A stretch of DNA of 64,000 nucleotides, taken from contig NZ_CP182493.1 in assembly GCF_052056295.1 (NCBI RefSeq), forward strand, positions 744,001-808,000, in the 5' to 3' direction. Shown in pieces: positions 17,394 through 27,248 of this stretch (its first letter is position 1; every line of letters starts with the position of its first letter). The stretch is from Catenovulum sp052056295. Its GTDB lineage: Bacteria > Pseudomonadota > Gammaproteobacteria > Enterobacterales > Alteromonadaceae. The notes beneath the pieces are model-generated. The model was not told the DNA's origin, ran no database searches, and saw nothing but the letters and a program-made list of their open reading frames with translations. Position numbers and translations under genes: made by a program.

Positions 17394-18626
17394 ATGGCAC
17401 TGTTAAATATTCAACAACCCAATACCCTGCGCCAACCCGCCGCACAAAAAGGCCACCCATTTTGGGAATTGGCCTTTCGGCCTTGGTTCTTATTAGCTGC
17501 ACTTTGGTCTGTATTTGCCGTTACTATTTGGATGGGCTTTTTACACGGCAAGCCACTCACCCACCAATGGCATATGTTAAATCCGCTGGTATGGCATACC
17601 CACGAAATGATTTTTGGTTTTGCCGCAACAGTGGCCGCTGGTTTTGTGCTAACAGCAGTGCAAACATGGACCAGCCAACCAAGTTTAAATGGCAAGCCAT
17701 TGATGCTGCTTACGCTTGTTTGGATAGCAGCACGAATATGTTTTGCCCTAAACGATTCAACCTCAGTTTACCTAGGTTTTGCCCTACAAATGTTATGGTG
17801 GCTTGGGGTTATTGCTAGTTACAGCCAACTCGTACTAAAAGTTAAAAACAAACGTAACTATGTATTTATTGGCATATTCAGTTTAATGATGTTTGCTAAC
17901 GCAAGCCTGCTGATTGCCGACATACAACAAAATATTCCACTGGCAATTCACATAGCGCAAACAGCCGTGCTCATGTTTGTATTACTGATAAGTTTAATTG
18001 CTGGGCGAGTGATTGGCTTTTTCACTAAAAATGGGGCGCCGCAGAGCAACCCACAACAATATGCTTGGTTAAACTTAGTCAGTAATCTATTGTCAGCCGT
18101 TTGTGTTCTAGGCATATTTTTAACCTATTTCAGCCGCGATACTATTGTTTGGTATTTACTCAGTTTTATCTTTATCAGCACAGGTATTTTGCAAACCATT
18201 CGTTTAATTGGCTGGCAACCGCATAAAACACTCAAAGTGCCTTTGTTATGGTCACTACACGCTACATTTTTAGCCATGAGCTTTGGACTGATTTTGATGG
18301 GTATTAGTTTTGTAACTGACAACATCGGCTTTTCAGACGCACTACATTTAATCACTGTTGGTAGTATAGGTGGAATGATCTTAGCCATGATAGCACGCGT
18401 ATCTTTGGGCCATACCGGACGCATGATTATAGTTGGCAACACTATGGCGATAGCTTTTGGCGCATTAATAATTGCAGGTATCAGCCGCAGCGCCTTGGCT
18501 ATATTTGGTATGCCACAACTGAGTTGGAAAATCAGCGCTGTACTTTGGATTATCGGTTTTATGATATTTGTTGTTGTCTACACACCGATTTTATTTGCAG
18601 CGCGTAAAGATAAAATTGGGTGTTAG
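17394..18626 (+). CDS. nnrS: NnrS family heme-copper membrane protein
   Basis: 410 residues with about twelve membrane helices. Family features are the N-terminal FRPWFLLAALWSVFA, the WHTHEMIFGFAATVAAGFVL segment with its histidines, and HLITVGSIGGMILAMIARVSLGHTGR. NnrS proteins bind heme and copper and lessen nitrosative stress during denitrification or nitric oxide exposure. It is a single gene behind an FNR-type site and converges with the acyltransferase, whose stop lies two bases away. No other nitrogen-oxide gene is in the window, so a protective rather than respiratory role is more likely. Confidence 0.92.
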   Translation: MALLNIQQPNTLRQPAAQKGHPFWELAFRPWFLLAALWSVFAVTIWMGFLHGKPLTHQWHMLNPLVWHTHEMIFGFAATVAAGFVLTAVQTWTSQPSLNGKPLMLLTLVWIAARICFALNDSTSVYLGFALQMLWWLGVIASYSQLVLKVKNKRNYVFIGIFSLMMFANASLLIADIQQNIPLAIHIAQTAVLMFVLLISLIAGRVIGFFTKNGAPQSNPQQYAWLNLVSNLLSAVCVLGIFLTYFSRDTIVWYLLSFIFISTGILQTIRLIGWQPHKTLKVPLLWSLHATFLAMSFGLILMGISFVTDNIGFSDALHLITVGSIGGMILAMIARVSLGHTGRMIIVGNTMAIAFGALIIAGISRSALAIFGMPQLSWKISAVLWIIGFMIFVVVYTPILFAARKDKIGC

Positions 18627-18627
18627 C

Positions 18628-19674
18628 TCAAGTGAAATGACTACGCGCTGGGCGATCTAGTTTATTTCTAAACAGCGCGATTCTTTTGTTCTGTTTATAA
18701 AACGCTTTAAGTTTGGCTAGGCTAGGTCTCTCGACAAATACCAAAATAAAATGAGATAAGAGTAACGAAATTCCAAACGCAAAAATTATCCCAACAAATG
18801 GCTCAAGGTCCAAAGCATATGATTTATTGATAATAATGTAGCCCACATTTTGGTGTATCAGGTAAAGTGAATAAGAGATGGAGCCGAAATAAACAAAAAC
18901 ACTCGCCCCCAATAGCCTAACCTTGCCAGCAACAGCTAATCCGAACAGAAAATATAAACAACACAAGATGCTTGCGATTTGAGTTTGGTAGCTAACAAAC
19001 AAAGATAGAATGGATAAAATAATAATTATATGTGTCAATTTGCTGAAAGTTTTGACTCTATATTTATAAAAGCAAATACCAGCCGCAAACAATTCTATAT
19101 AATCTAAAAGTAAAAATGTTCGAATGCGATGACCCACAACCGTATCAATACCGAGAAATTCAAACGTTAGTGCACCACATATCCAAAAGATAAGTACTTT
19201 CTCAATATGTTCCATTTTACCCAAACAAAAAATAACAAAAATCCAAAAGTAAAATGTGAGTTCTATCGTTAATGTCCAATAGACGCCGTCGACATGATCG
19301 AGCCCCAGATATTCATGCAACATAGACAGATTAAAGAAAAAAGTCACCAAGCTAACTTCCCTATCGGGGAGAGAAAACATAGCCACGGCAAGAAATGTAA
19401 TGGTTACAGAAAACCAAAAAGGCGGATAAAGACGACTGGCGCGTGACCAGATAAAGTCTAGTGGCTTATCAACTTTAGAAATTGTCCAATAGATAACAAA
19501 ACCACTGATAATAAAAAATAGGTGTACGCCATACTGGCCAAATTTTAATATCTCCGGAACATTGAAAGAATGACCATAGATATCATGATATCGATTTAGA
19601 TAATGATAGAGTACAACAGCAATGGCAGCTATCCCTCTAAGACCGTCCAGTTCAGTCAACCTTCTAGGTTCCAT
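18628..19674 (-). CDS. Acyltransferase 3 family (OafA/YrhL-like) membrane protein
   Basis: About 348 residues from the ATG at 19674, which has a very strong ACGGGGGG ribosome site; an upstream alternative at 19698 has none. The start RRLTELDGLRGIAAIAVVLYHY carries the family's R-x10-H region, followed by about ten membrane helices and IKKD-free loops (FFIISGFVIYW, RLYPPFWFSV). Such proteins acetylate or otherwise acylate surface sugars using cytoplasmic acyl-CoA. It is placed at the edge of the exopolysaccharide locus, so it probably decorates that polymer. Confidence 0.9.
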   Translation of the reverse strand: MEPRRLTELDGLRGIAAIAVVLYHYLNRYHDIYGHSFNVPEILKFGQYGVHLFFIISGFVIYWTISKVDKPLDFIWSRASRLYPPFWFSVTITFLAVAMFSLPDREVSLVTFFFNLSMLHEYLGLDHVDGVYWTLTIELTFYFWIFVIFCLGKMEHIEKVLIFWICGALTFEFLGIDTVVGHRIRTFLLLDYIELFAAGICFYKYRVKTFSKLTHIIIILSILSLFVSYQTQIASILCCLYFLFGLAVAGKVRLLGASVFVYFGSISYSLYLIHQNVGYIIINKSYALDLEPFVGIIFAFGISLLLSHFILVFVERPSLAKLKAFYKQNKRIALFRNKLDRPARSHFT

Positions 19675-19729
19675 ATTGCCCCCCGTGTAAACAAACAATT
19701 ATTAAAATAATATGTGCAATAAAACCGCA

Positions 19730-21157
19730 TCAATACGCGTTTTTGTCTACAACACCTTTAAAAATCGTAGCTACAACAATCTGAATATCCAGCCAAACTG
19801 ACCATCTATGAATATAATCCAAATCGTATTCTACTCTCTGCACCATTTTGTTGATTGTTTCAGTTTCTCCCCTAAATCCGTTTACTTGAGCTAAACCCGT
19901 AATACCAGGACGTACTTTATGCCTTAACATGTACCCTTCAATTAACTTACGATACTGCTCGTTGTGCGCAACGGCATGAGGTCGAGGACCAACAACAGAC
20001 ATACGGCCTTGCAACACATTAATAAACTGCGGCAACTCATCCAACGAAGTTCTCCGTAAAAAACTGCCCAAAGGTGTCACTCTCGGATCATTTTTGGTTG
20101 CTTGAGTAACTGAAGTCCCATTTTCTTGCACCGACATAGATCGAAATTTATAGACAGTGATGGCTTTGCCATCTAACCCATAACGCCTTTGTTTAAAAAT
20201 AACCGGGCCTTTTGATGTGCATTTAACAGCACCCGCGATAACCAACATCGGAACACTTATTACCAATAAAATTACCGATGCTAATACAATGTCCTCAAGT
20301 CTTTTCAACAATTCACTGGCACCTTGAAAAGGAGTATCAAAAACACTCAAGGTTTGAATTGAGCCAATATTTTGCCAACGGGCATTCAATAAATTGTATA
20401 TAAAAAAGTTAGGGATAATAAAAACAGTTGCTGTGGTATCGCTACATAAGTTTAGTATTTGCATGATGCGCTTTTCTGCACTCATAGGCATCGCAATATA
20501 TATATAATCAACCTCATTATTTTTCGCTTTTGCTAACGCGTCAGCTACCGTACCAGTGACTTGATTACGAAATTCATGTGCGAGTCTTGCTTGATCTCTG
20601 TCATCAAAAACACCTTGCAACTTAATTCCTAAATGATCATTTGCCAACAACTGATTCGCTAAACTATATCCCAGTTGATTAGCGCCAATGATAATGGCTG
20701 AGCGCGAATTTAGGCCACTTTTGCGACAGTAAAACAACATCTCCCTTAACAGCAACCGCCAACCAAGCAATAAGAGAAAGCTCCCACCCATCCAAGAAAG
20801 GAAAAATGTATGATCAAAATTAATCCATTGCGGCAGAAAAAATGACGCAGTAATTAAACTGACCGCACTGCATAAACAAGCTAGCGAAACGAACTTCAAC
20901 ATTAAAAATAACGATGCGGCACGCCAAGAGCGATATATATCGAAGGATTCAGCAACAAGCTGATAAACCAAAATGTAGATAGCCAATTCTGTCAAGATAT
21001 CCAACTGTTCAACTTGAATACTAAATAATTTGACTAGTAATAAATAGCTCAGTACTAACAACGTAATATCAATTATGCGGTATAGCGTTGAAAAACTATT
21101 TACATTAGATTGAATAATGCCTTTATGACTGCGATTGCGAACAGAGATACTATCCAT
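19730..21157 (-). CDS. Undecaprenyl-phosphate sugar phosphotransferase (WcaJ-like)
   Basis: About 475 residues from the ATG at 21157, with TGGAGAC before it. Four N-terminal helices, a CoA-binding-like cytoplasmic region (SAIIIGANQLGYSLANQLL), a fifth hydrophobic segment near residue 290 and the catalytic bacterial sugar transferase domain (VIFKQRRYGLDGKAITVYKF, TSLDELPQFINVLQGRMSVV, GPRPHA, VRPGITGLAQVNG) are in the classical order. It starts repeat-unit assembly by moving a hexose-1-phosphate onto undecaprenyl phosphate. Divergent from the remainder of the locus. Confidence 0.93.
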   Translation of the reverse strand: MDSISVRNRSHKGIIQSNVNSFSTLYRIIDITLLVLSYLLLVKLFSIQVEQLDILTELAIYILVYQLVAESFDIYRSWRAASLFLMLKFVSLACLCSAVSLITASFFLPQWINFDHTFFLSWMGGSFLLLLGWRLLLREMLFYCRKSGLNSRSAIIIGANQLGYSLANQLLANDHLGIKLQGVFDDRDQARLAHEFRNQVTGTVADALAKAKNNEVDYIYIAMPMSAEKRIMQILNLCSDTTATVFIIPNFFIYNLLNARWQNIGSIQTLSVFDTPFQGASELLKRLEDIVLASVILLVISVPMLVIAGAVKCTSKGPVIFKQRRYGLDGKAITVYKFRSMSVQENGTSVTQATKNDPRVTPLGSFLRRTSLDELPQFINVLQGRMSVVGPRPHAVAHNEQYRKLIEGYMLRHKVRPGITGLAQVNGFRGETETINKMVQRVEYDLDYIHRWSVWLDIQIVVATIFKGVVDKNAY

Positions 21158-21178
21158 ACAAAGTCTCCACTGTGTCAT

Positions 21179-21685
21179 TCAGATTATCGTAGCTATGGGC
21201 GAATGCCCAATACTGAATACGGCTTGGTTGACCAGATAAGTAAATATGACTGGTTGCTCCAACTCCAGCTGGTTAAAAAACCTGCAAAATCCAATCCAAA
21301 AAGTCACATGAACAATTTGATAACAAACAAATCACACTCGAACATGCGATATTTCATATCGTGTATAACAATCATTTTTTTTGTCTAATTATTTAGATAA
21401 CACAAAAAACACATAGTTAACATACTGATAATAAAGAAAATTCACCAAAATAGTTCGTTCCGCACCAAAATATCCCACGAACAACGCACAAAAACACATC
21501 AAGAACCAAAGATATAGTACCAATGATAAAAACAACCAAATTAAATCCTTGATTATTCAAGAATAAAAGCTCAAAAAATTAAATCAGCCCACTTTAAACG
21601 ACGTACTGGTACATAAAATGCACAGCTTAAAATGTAGTCAGAAAACTCTTTTAAGTGTTTCGCTAATAACATCAAGGAGCTAGAT
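21179..21685. promoter_or_regulatory. Divergent control region of the exopolysaccharide locus
   Basis: This AT-rich stretch separates the divergent initiating transferase and the main operon. It has no convincing gene other than the short leader frame after it. Two direct copies of CACCAAAATA lie at 21443-21452 and 21463-21472, exactly 20 bases (about two helix turns) apart, which suits paired binding of a regulator. I looked for an ops/JUMPstart element (GGCGGTAGC) and did not find one. Confidence 0.4.
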
Positions 21686-21739
21686 ATGACCCAAAAACTC
21701 ACCATACAAAGCAGCAAGTCACCTCAACTAGAAAATTAA
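21686..21739 (+). CDS. Possible 17-residue leader peptide before the exopolysaccharide operon
   Basis: MTQKLTIQSSKSPQLEN starts at an ATG with a strong AAGGAG site at good spacing and ends 12 bases before the flippase ATG. Its ribosome site is as good as those of the real genes. The peptide is polar, with no run of one amino acid that would show classic attenuation. It could be a translated leader or a remnant. Confidence 0.4.
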   Translation: MTQKLTIQSSKSPQLEN

Positions 21740-21751
21740 ATAGAGGTGCTC

Positions 21752-22966
21752 ATGATTAAATTATTAATCAGAAGTAGCTTTATCTTGCTAGCAAGTCTCA
21801 GCATAGCCACGTTAAATTCCGTTTTATTAGCTCGTATTTTGGGCTTGGAAGGCAGAGCCGAATTTTATTACCTATTTCTCCCTTTGAGTATTTGCCCTCA
21901 GCTATGCAGTTTCGGTTATGCGAAATTAAGCCTAATGCTGGCAAGCCAGCATAATGGGCAAAACATTCGGTTATATTCTCTACACACTTTGTACGCAAGC
22001 ATATTCTTTGGCTTGATTTGGAGTGGCCTGTTTTATAGCCTGTTAGGCCATGAAATCAATATTGAATTCTACCACTATCTGTTATTGACTATGTTAGCGT
22101 GCTCAACATTTTCTATAGCTGTTTTTTTAAGTGGCTTAAATTCATTAGATGAAAAATTTGTCATAGCCGACATCGTAAAGTTTGTGACGCCTAGCCTAAA
22201 TTTATTGGGTTTATGTTTAGCCCATTACCTGAAGCTAGAAGATGCCGCATGGGTGTTTTTACTGCAAATCGTAACGCGCACCATCGAACTTGTGTTAGTA
22301 CTAAATCTATTTAAGAAACTATTCAATCGCCTTCAATATTCAACCCATACAGAATTAAGCAATTCTGAAAAAGAATATCGTAAAAATTCTTGGTATGAAC
22401 AGCTTAATACCCTGATATTTAACAATGTCGATAAAGTGCTTATTGCCTTTATCGCAAGCAAAGCTGAAGTAGGATTATATGCAGTGGCCGCTGCACTTGC
22501 GTTAAATTTGCAGCACGCAATTCAAAATGTCATCTCGATATTTTTAGCTAAGTATAAATCGATTGCCGAGCCCGAGTTTATTCGGGCAAGTTATACGTTC
22601 CTTTTAATATATTTATTTGTAGGTTTACTCGGTTTACTACTGTGTTTGCTAGTTTTACCTCACATTATCCCTATGCTATTTGGCAGCGAATTTAGTGGTG
22701 CAGCTGTAATAGCCAACTATTTATTTTTCAGAGTCTTTTTGGATTCAGCGAGTCGAATAACTAGTCAAAAGTTCATAATTTTTGGCAACTTAAAACCTGT
22801 ATTAATCAGCCAATACTTTTATTTGACAACAATTTCTCTGGGCATCCTAGCTGCGCAATGGCAAAACGATTTTATATTGTTTTTGCAAGTGAGTCTTATT
22901 GGCGCCTTCCTCAACCTACTGCTAATCAACTTGTCGGTAATTAATTGCATGAGGGGTAAAGCATGA
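21752..22966 (+). CDS. Polysaccharide flippase, Wzx-like
   Basis: About 404 residues with twelve or more membrane helices, of the MOP-superfamily polysaccharide exporter type. AGAGGTG stands before the ATG at 21752; a GTG two codons earlier is less likely. Recognisable pieces are the N-terminal RILGLEGRAEFYYLFLPLS and the central NSWYEQLNTLIFNNVDKVLI, analogous to the family's second half start. It would flip undecaprenyl-linked repeat units to the periplasm. The next glycosyltransferase overlaps its stop by four bases. Confidence 0.88.
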   Translation: MIKLLIRSSFILLASLSIATLNSVLLARILGLEGRAEFYYLFLPLSICPQLCSFGYAKLSLMLASQHNGQNIRLYSLHTLYASIFFGLIWSGLFYSLLGHEINIEFYHYLLLTMLACSTFSIAVFLSGLNSLDEKFVIADIVKFVTPSLNLLGLCLAHYLKLEDAAWVFLLQIVTRTIELVLVLNLFKKLFNRLQYSTHTELSNSEKEYRKNSWYEQLNTLIFNNVDKVLIAFIASKAEVGLYAVAAALALNLQHAIQNVISIFLAKYKSIAEPEFIRASYTFLLIYLFVGLLGLLLCLLVLPHIIPMLFGSEFSGAAVIANYLFFRVFLDSASRITSQKFIIFGNLKPVLISQYFYLTTISLGILAAQWQNDFILFLQVSLIGAFLNLLLINLSVINCMRGKA

Positions 22967-24147
22967 AAATTTTATTCGTAAATACTTTATTTGACCCTAT
23001 CGTAATCGGTGGCGCAGAGAAGTCATTAAAAAATTTAATTTTAGCCTTGGTTAAATACAAAAAAATCGATCCAATAGTTGTCACACTTAATAATGAACAC
23101 CAAGATAAAATAGAATATGTTGATGGGATAAAAGTTTATCGATTAGATCATCGTAACTCTCGATTCATATTCGATGATAGCCACAACAAGATAAATAAAA
23201 CGATATGGCACATAAAGGAATTCGACAACAAAAAATTTAGCCCAATCTTCAGCAAAATTTTTAATTATGAGAAGCCAGATCTCATCCATACAAACAATTT
23301 GTTAGGCTTTTCATCAATACCTCTGCTAGTAGCACAACAAACGAAAATTCCAGTCATTCATACTATTCGAGACTATTATTTTCAATGTTACCAAAGTAGT
23401 AAATTTAAAAGAGGCAACAGTTGCGAAAAAATGTGCGTAGCTTGCCAGTGCCAATCGAGTAAACGCAGGGCTCGCTCTCAACTAGTCAAAACTGTCGTCG
23501 GCAATAGTCGATATATTTTAGATGATCACTTAAGAGAAGGAATCTTTACCGACGCGGTCAACAAAGAAGTCGTTTACAACATTAACGATAGCCCATTGTC
23601 CAACCCAGTTAAACCTTATCCAAAAAACAGAGTTATTAAACTTGGCTATATAGGCCGGTTGCATACCAGTAAAGGCATTGTCGAACTGGTAAAATTACTC
23701 AAGAATAATAGCAAATACCAACTGTTAATTGCTGGCAAAGGCGATGCTGAAGCGACAATCCAAAAAGAGATCCAAAGCAGTAACAATATCTCTTTGCTGG
23801 GCTATGTGTCTCCAGAAGTTTTATTCAAGCAAATTGATGTCCTTATCATGCCTTCTTTATGGCATGAACCACTCGCACGAACTATATATGAAGCGTATGC
23901 TTTTGGTATCCCAGTAATAGCGTCAGACACAGGCGGCTCGCCCGAAATAATTTTTCCGGGTAAGACAGGCTACATATTCGACCCTATCGATTTTTCACAA
24001 ATACCCGCCCTACTAACAAAAGTTTTCAGCGACGAACAGCATTATCAGTTAATGTCCAAAGCCTGTCTCAGCTATAGCCAAGAGTTCCGTTCAGAGGCCA
24101 TCTCTGAAAAATATTATGACCTGTATAGGACGACGCTGCATGAATAA
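22963..24147 (+). CDS. Glycosyltransferase family 4
   Basis: 394 residues with two Rossmann-like halves (GT-B). The donor-binding half contains KLGYIGRLHTSKGIVELVKL and the retaining-GT EX7E-type motif PSLWHEPLARTIYEAYAFGI. An unusual cysteine cluster (CYQSSKFKRGNSCEKMCVAC, followed by CQC) lies near residue 145 and may bind metal; I have seen similar insertions in exopolysaccharide GT4 enzymes. Start and stop overlap the neighbours by a few bases, so it is fully coupled within the operon. Sugar donor unknown. Confidence 0.9.
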   Translation: MKILFVNTLFDPIVIGGAEKSLKNLILALVKYKKIDPIVVTLNNEHQDKIEYVDGIKVYRLDHRNSRFIFDDSHNKINKTIWHIKEFDNKKFSPIFSKIFNYEKPDLIHTNNLLGFSSIPLLVAQQTKIPVIHTIRDYYFQCYQSSKFKRGNSCEKMCVACQCQSSKRRARSQLVKTVVGNSRYILDDHLREGIFTDAVNKEVVYNINDSPLSNPVKPYPKNRVIKLGYIGRLHTSKGIVELVKLLKNNSKYQLLIAGKGDAEATIQKEIQSSNNISLLGYVSPEVLFKQIDVLIMPSLWHEPLARTIYEAYAFGIPVIASDTGGSPEIIFPGKTGYIFDPIDFSQIPALLTKVFSDEQHYQLMSKACLSYSQEFRSEAISEKYYDLYRTTLHE

Positions 24148-25411
24148 ACATAATATTTTTCAAAGACATCAGTTTATGTTTTTGCTGATAGTTTTCGGGC
24201 TTATAATTTTTGATGGCTATCGAATTAGGATAGATACAAGTTTTTCAATCAAACCTTTTTTGCTTATTTGTGTCGTTTTATCGCTGTGGGTGTTGCGAAA
24301 AAGAATTCTCATCCCTCTGCACTTTGGATATTTTTTACTTTGGTATGCCTCTTTATTTATCCCGCTCATTTTCGGCAGTGTTTTATCCTGGTCGCAATAT
24401 GTGGTCATTCTAACTGGCCATGCACTACTCACAGCATTTTTACTATCAGCATATAACTTTATTATTTACAAACAGTTCAAGCTAATTGATATGTTTGACG
24501 CAATTGTATTACTGGGAATTATCTGCGCCGTAGTAGGTATTTTGCAGCTATTGTTGTTTGCGGTTGGTATAAACATTGGCATTAGCCATTTTGACGACAT
24601 TGGCGTGCCACGGGCAGAAAGCTTCTTCTCCGAAACGGATTGGCACGCAATGTTTGTTGGTTATTGTTTGTTGGCTGCTTATTTTACTCCGAGCCATTCA
24701 CGTTTCTATCGCTACAAAAGCTATATACTTTGGCTGCTAGTATTCGCGTTACTCAGTTCATTTGGCCGAACAGCTATTTTAGGTGTGATTACTGCATTCG
24801 TTTTATACAAAATTAGCTTACAAAGCTTTCAACAAAACATCGCTCAACTGACTCGATTCATAGTTGTAGCCATTCCAATATTTATAGTTTTTTTACTTAT
24901 TGCGCCTGAATCTGTTGTCACGCGTTTCGATGTTTTCTCTAACTTGGAAAACCCAGAGTTAGACGCAGGGGCAATCAACTCTCGGTTGTTTGCAATAAAC
25001 ATGACATTGGATTTTATCCAACAAAATCCATTTAGTGGGAATGGCGCGGGTTCGCTAAATTATTTGGCCTACGACGAAGAGATAAGAAACAAATATGCAT
25101 ACGGCGGCGGCATCAACTCAGGCCGTGGTGGTACCAACATATTTTTAACTGCGCTATTTGATGCAGGAATTTTTGGCTTACTAATATTAATTCTTTTGTT
25201 ATGGAAACTCATTTTCAGTAGTTATTGGTATGCCCGCTTCAGCCAAATTGAAATCAACTATTTTTTAAAATTTATCTTCCTAGGCAACATCTATTTTCTT
25301 GTGGAATGCCAAGCAAACAACATGATCCGCATGCCAATTTGTTGGATAAATTTAACCCTTTTTTGTTACGCCACTTTGGTATCTCGTCAAGCATGGCAAA
25401 AATGTATGTAA
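24140..25411 (+). CDS. O-antigen ligase/polymerase family protein (Wzy-like)
   Basis: About 423 residues from the ATG at 24140, overlapping the upstream stop by eight bases and preceded by AGGA. It has roughly eleven membrane helices with a large periplasmic loop late in the chain (NPFSGNGAGSLNYLAYDEEI, GGGINSGRGGTN). The SSFGRTAILGVITAFVLYK helix and the loop are typical of the O-antigen ligase/polymerase family. Next to a flippase and a Wzc-like kinase it most probably polymerises repeat units rather than ligating to lipid A. Confidence 0.85.
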   Translation: MNKHNIFQRHQFMFLLIVFGLIIFDGYRIRIDTSFSIKPFLLICVVLSLWVLRKRILIPLHFGYFLLWYASLFIPLIFGSVLSWSQYVVILTGHALLTAFLLSAYNFIIYKQFKLIDMFDAIVLLGIICAVVGILQLLLFAVGINIGISHFDDIGVPRAESFFSETDWHAMFVGYCLLAAYFTPSHSRFYRYKSYILWLLVFALLSSFGRTAILGVITAFVLYKISLQSFQQNIAQLTRFIVVAIPIFIVFLLIAPESVVTRFDVFSNLENPELDAGAINSRLFAINMTLDFIQQNPFSGNGAGSLNYLAYDEEIRNKYAYGGGINSGRGGTNIFLTALFDAGIFGLLILILLLWKLIFSSYWYARFSQIEINYFLKFIFLGNIYFLVECQANNMIRMPICWINLTLFCYATLVSRQAWQKCM

Positions 25412-25424
25412 TGAAGGAGTATTC

Positions 25425-26501
25425 ATGAGAATAGTGCATATTGTGCGTCAGTTTTATCCCAGCGTTGGTGGGTTAGAAGATGTAGTTTTTAACCTAGCCA
25501 CGTCACAACAGCAAGCTGGGCATCAAGTCGCGATATTTACGTTAAATACTAACTATCAAACAGGCGAGCGACTCAGTGTGCAGCAAACTTACCATAACTT
25601 AACTATCTACCGCTTTAACTGGTTTGGCTCTACCCGCTACCCAATATGCTTTATTCCAGCGCAAAAATTAAATGCCTATGACATAGTGCATGTACACGCA
25701 GTTGATTTTTTTATCGACTACATAAGTTTATTAAAACGGTTAAGCTTGATTAGCAGCAAACTTGTTTTAACCACACATGGCGGCTTTTTCCACACCAATA
25801 AAAACGCCAAACTCAAACAGCTATTTTTCAAAACCATTACCCCATTTAGTTTGAGTCAATGCCAAGTTGTCACCTGCTGTGGGATCAACGATTTCGAAAT
25901 GTTTAAACCACTACATCAAAAAACCTATTTAATTGAAAACGGCGTCAGCTTAGAAAAATTTGGAGTAAAAACAAAATCGACCAAACAAGATATCTACGTC
26001 TACCTAGGTCGTTTTAGTAGTAATAAACAAATAGATGCACTAATCCAACTATTTGAAAATACGCCTGATAATAATGCAAAACTGTATTTAATTGGCCAGT
26101 CAAAAGCTGGTGGTGAAGAGATACTAAAAAAATATGACAGTGCATCACCCTTACAAAGAGTTGAGGTAAAACTCGATCAATCAAATGAACAAATAACCCA
26201 AATATTATCGCAAGCTAAGTTTGTCATTAGTGCGTCGAATTACGAAGGATTCGGATTAAGTGTTATTGAACTTATGTCATATGGCTTAGTTCCTCTGTTA
26301 AATGAAGCTGTGCCCTCATTTAAACGATTTGTTGCAGAATCAAACACAGGTGCGACATTTCAAATAACACAGCAAGATTTTCAACAAAAATCGCAGCAAC
26401 TCATAAAAGACTGGGACGAATCTAAAGCACAATTAGCCAAACTATATGCGAATCAATTTAATTGGAACCAAGTAAATCAGAGGTACTTAGATGTTTATTA
26501 A
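25425..26501 (+). CDS. Glycosyltransferase family 4
   Basis: 358 residues, ATG with a strong AAGGAG site. The acceptor half opens with IVRQFYPSVGGLEDVVFNLA, the usual GT4 glycine loop, and the donor half has YVYLGRFSSNKQIDALIQLF and the SNYEGFGLSVIELMSYGLVP motif that holds the two conserved glutamates of retaining enzymes. It is cytosolic or peripheral. The downstream TagA-like gene overlaps by 11 bases. Donor and acceptor are not predictable from the sequence. Confidence 0.9.
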   Translation: MRIVHIVRQFYPSVGGLEDVVFNLATSQQQAGHQVAIFTLNTNYQTGERLSVQQTYHNLTIYRFNWFGSTRYPICFIPAQKLNAYDIVHVHAVDFFIDYISLLKRLSLISSKLVLTTHGGFFHTNKNAKLKQLFFKTITPFSLSQCQVVTCCGINDFEMFKPLHQKTYLIENGVSLEKFGVKTKSTKQDIYVYLGRFSSNKQIDALIQLFENTPDNNAKLYLIGQSKAGGEEILKKYDSASPLQRVEVKLDQSNEQITQILSQAKFVISASNYEGFGLSVIELMSYGLVPLLNEAVPSFKRFVAESNTGATFQITQQDFQQKSQQLIKDWDESKAQLAKLYANQFNWNQVNQRYLDVY

Positions 26502-27246
26502 TACTCAACAAGTACAAGATCCCATTTTAAAAAAAATGCATTTGCTTGAAGAAAATAAAGTTGAAGCTTTTGTAAAACAGTTAGCTGAGATTAGCCAACC
26601 AACTTCGCTAGGTTTTATTAATCAACACGCATATAACCTAATTCAAAAAAATGGCGAAACCAAATTTAACTTCGACCACCTCACTTATAGGCTGCGTGAC
26701 GGCTCGGGTATGGCAATGTGTTGTAAACTCAATAAATGTCCTAGTGGCGCAAATTTAAACGGCACAGATTTTATTCCCAAATTGATAAAACATATTCAGC
26801 AGTCGCATCAAAAGTCAGTAAATTATTTTGTTTTTGGAACCGAACAACCTTGGTTGAGTAAAGGCACACAGCGCTTATTAAATAATGTTCCATGCACAAC
26901 CCAACATGGCTTTGCACAAGCAGACAGCTACTTAAGTTTGTTAAACCAACAACCACAAGCAGAGTTTAATGTAGTTATTTTAGCTATGGGAATGCCCAAA
27001 CAAGAATACGTCTGCCAGCTACTCAGCCAACAACTAACTGGCGCTTGGCTGATCATTTGTGGCGGAGCAATAATTGACTTTTATGCAAACAGATTCGAGC
27101 GCGCGCCCAAAGCCTTTAGACAAATGGGCTGCGAATGGTTGTACCGATTGATAAAAGAACCTAAACGACTATTTTTTAGATATGTTGTTGGTATTCCTTT
27201 ATTTTTTTCTAGAATCTTCATCAACCGCTTAATAAAAGTGGAGTGA
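26491..27246 (+). CDS. WecG/TagA/CpsF family glycosyltransferase
   Basis: 251 residues. Family motifs are visible: a DGSGMAMCCKL segment where other members have the catalytic DG, FVFGTEQPWL, and VILAMGMPKQEYVCQLLSQQ. The C-terminus carries the membrane-associating PKAFRQMGCEWLYRLIKEPK followed by RLFFRYVVGIPLFF. These GT26 enzymes usually add ManNAc, ManNAcA or glucose to lipid-linked acceptors at the cytosolic membrane face. It sits inside the exopolysaccharide operon. Confidence 0.9.
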   Translation: MFINTQQVQDPILKKMHLLEENKVEAFVKQLAEISQPTSLGFINQHAYNLIQKNGETKFNFDHLTYRLRDGSGMAMCCKLNKCPSGANLNGTDFIPKLIKHIQQSHQKSVNYFVFGTEQPWLSKGTQRLLNNVPCTTQHGFAQADSYLSLLNQQPQAEFNVVILAMGMPKQEYVCQLLSQQLTGAWLIICGGAIIDFYANRFERAPKAFRQMGCEWLYRLIKEPKRLFFRYVVGIPLFFSRIFINRLIKVE

Positions 27247-27248
27247 AT

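Noticed and set aside
21179..21751. ops/JUMPstart element
   Set aside because: No GGCGGTAGC-type core found on either strand before the exopolysaccharide operon.
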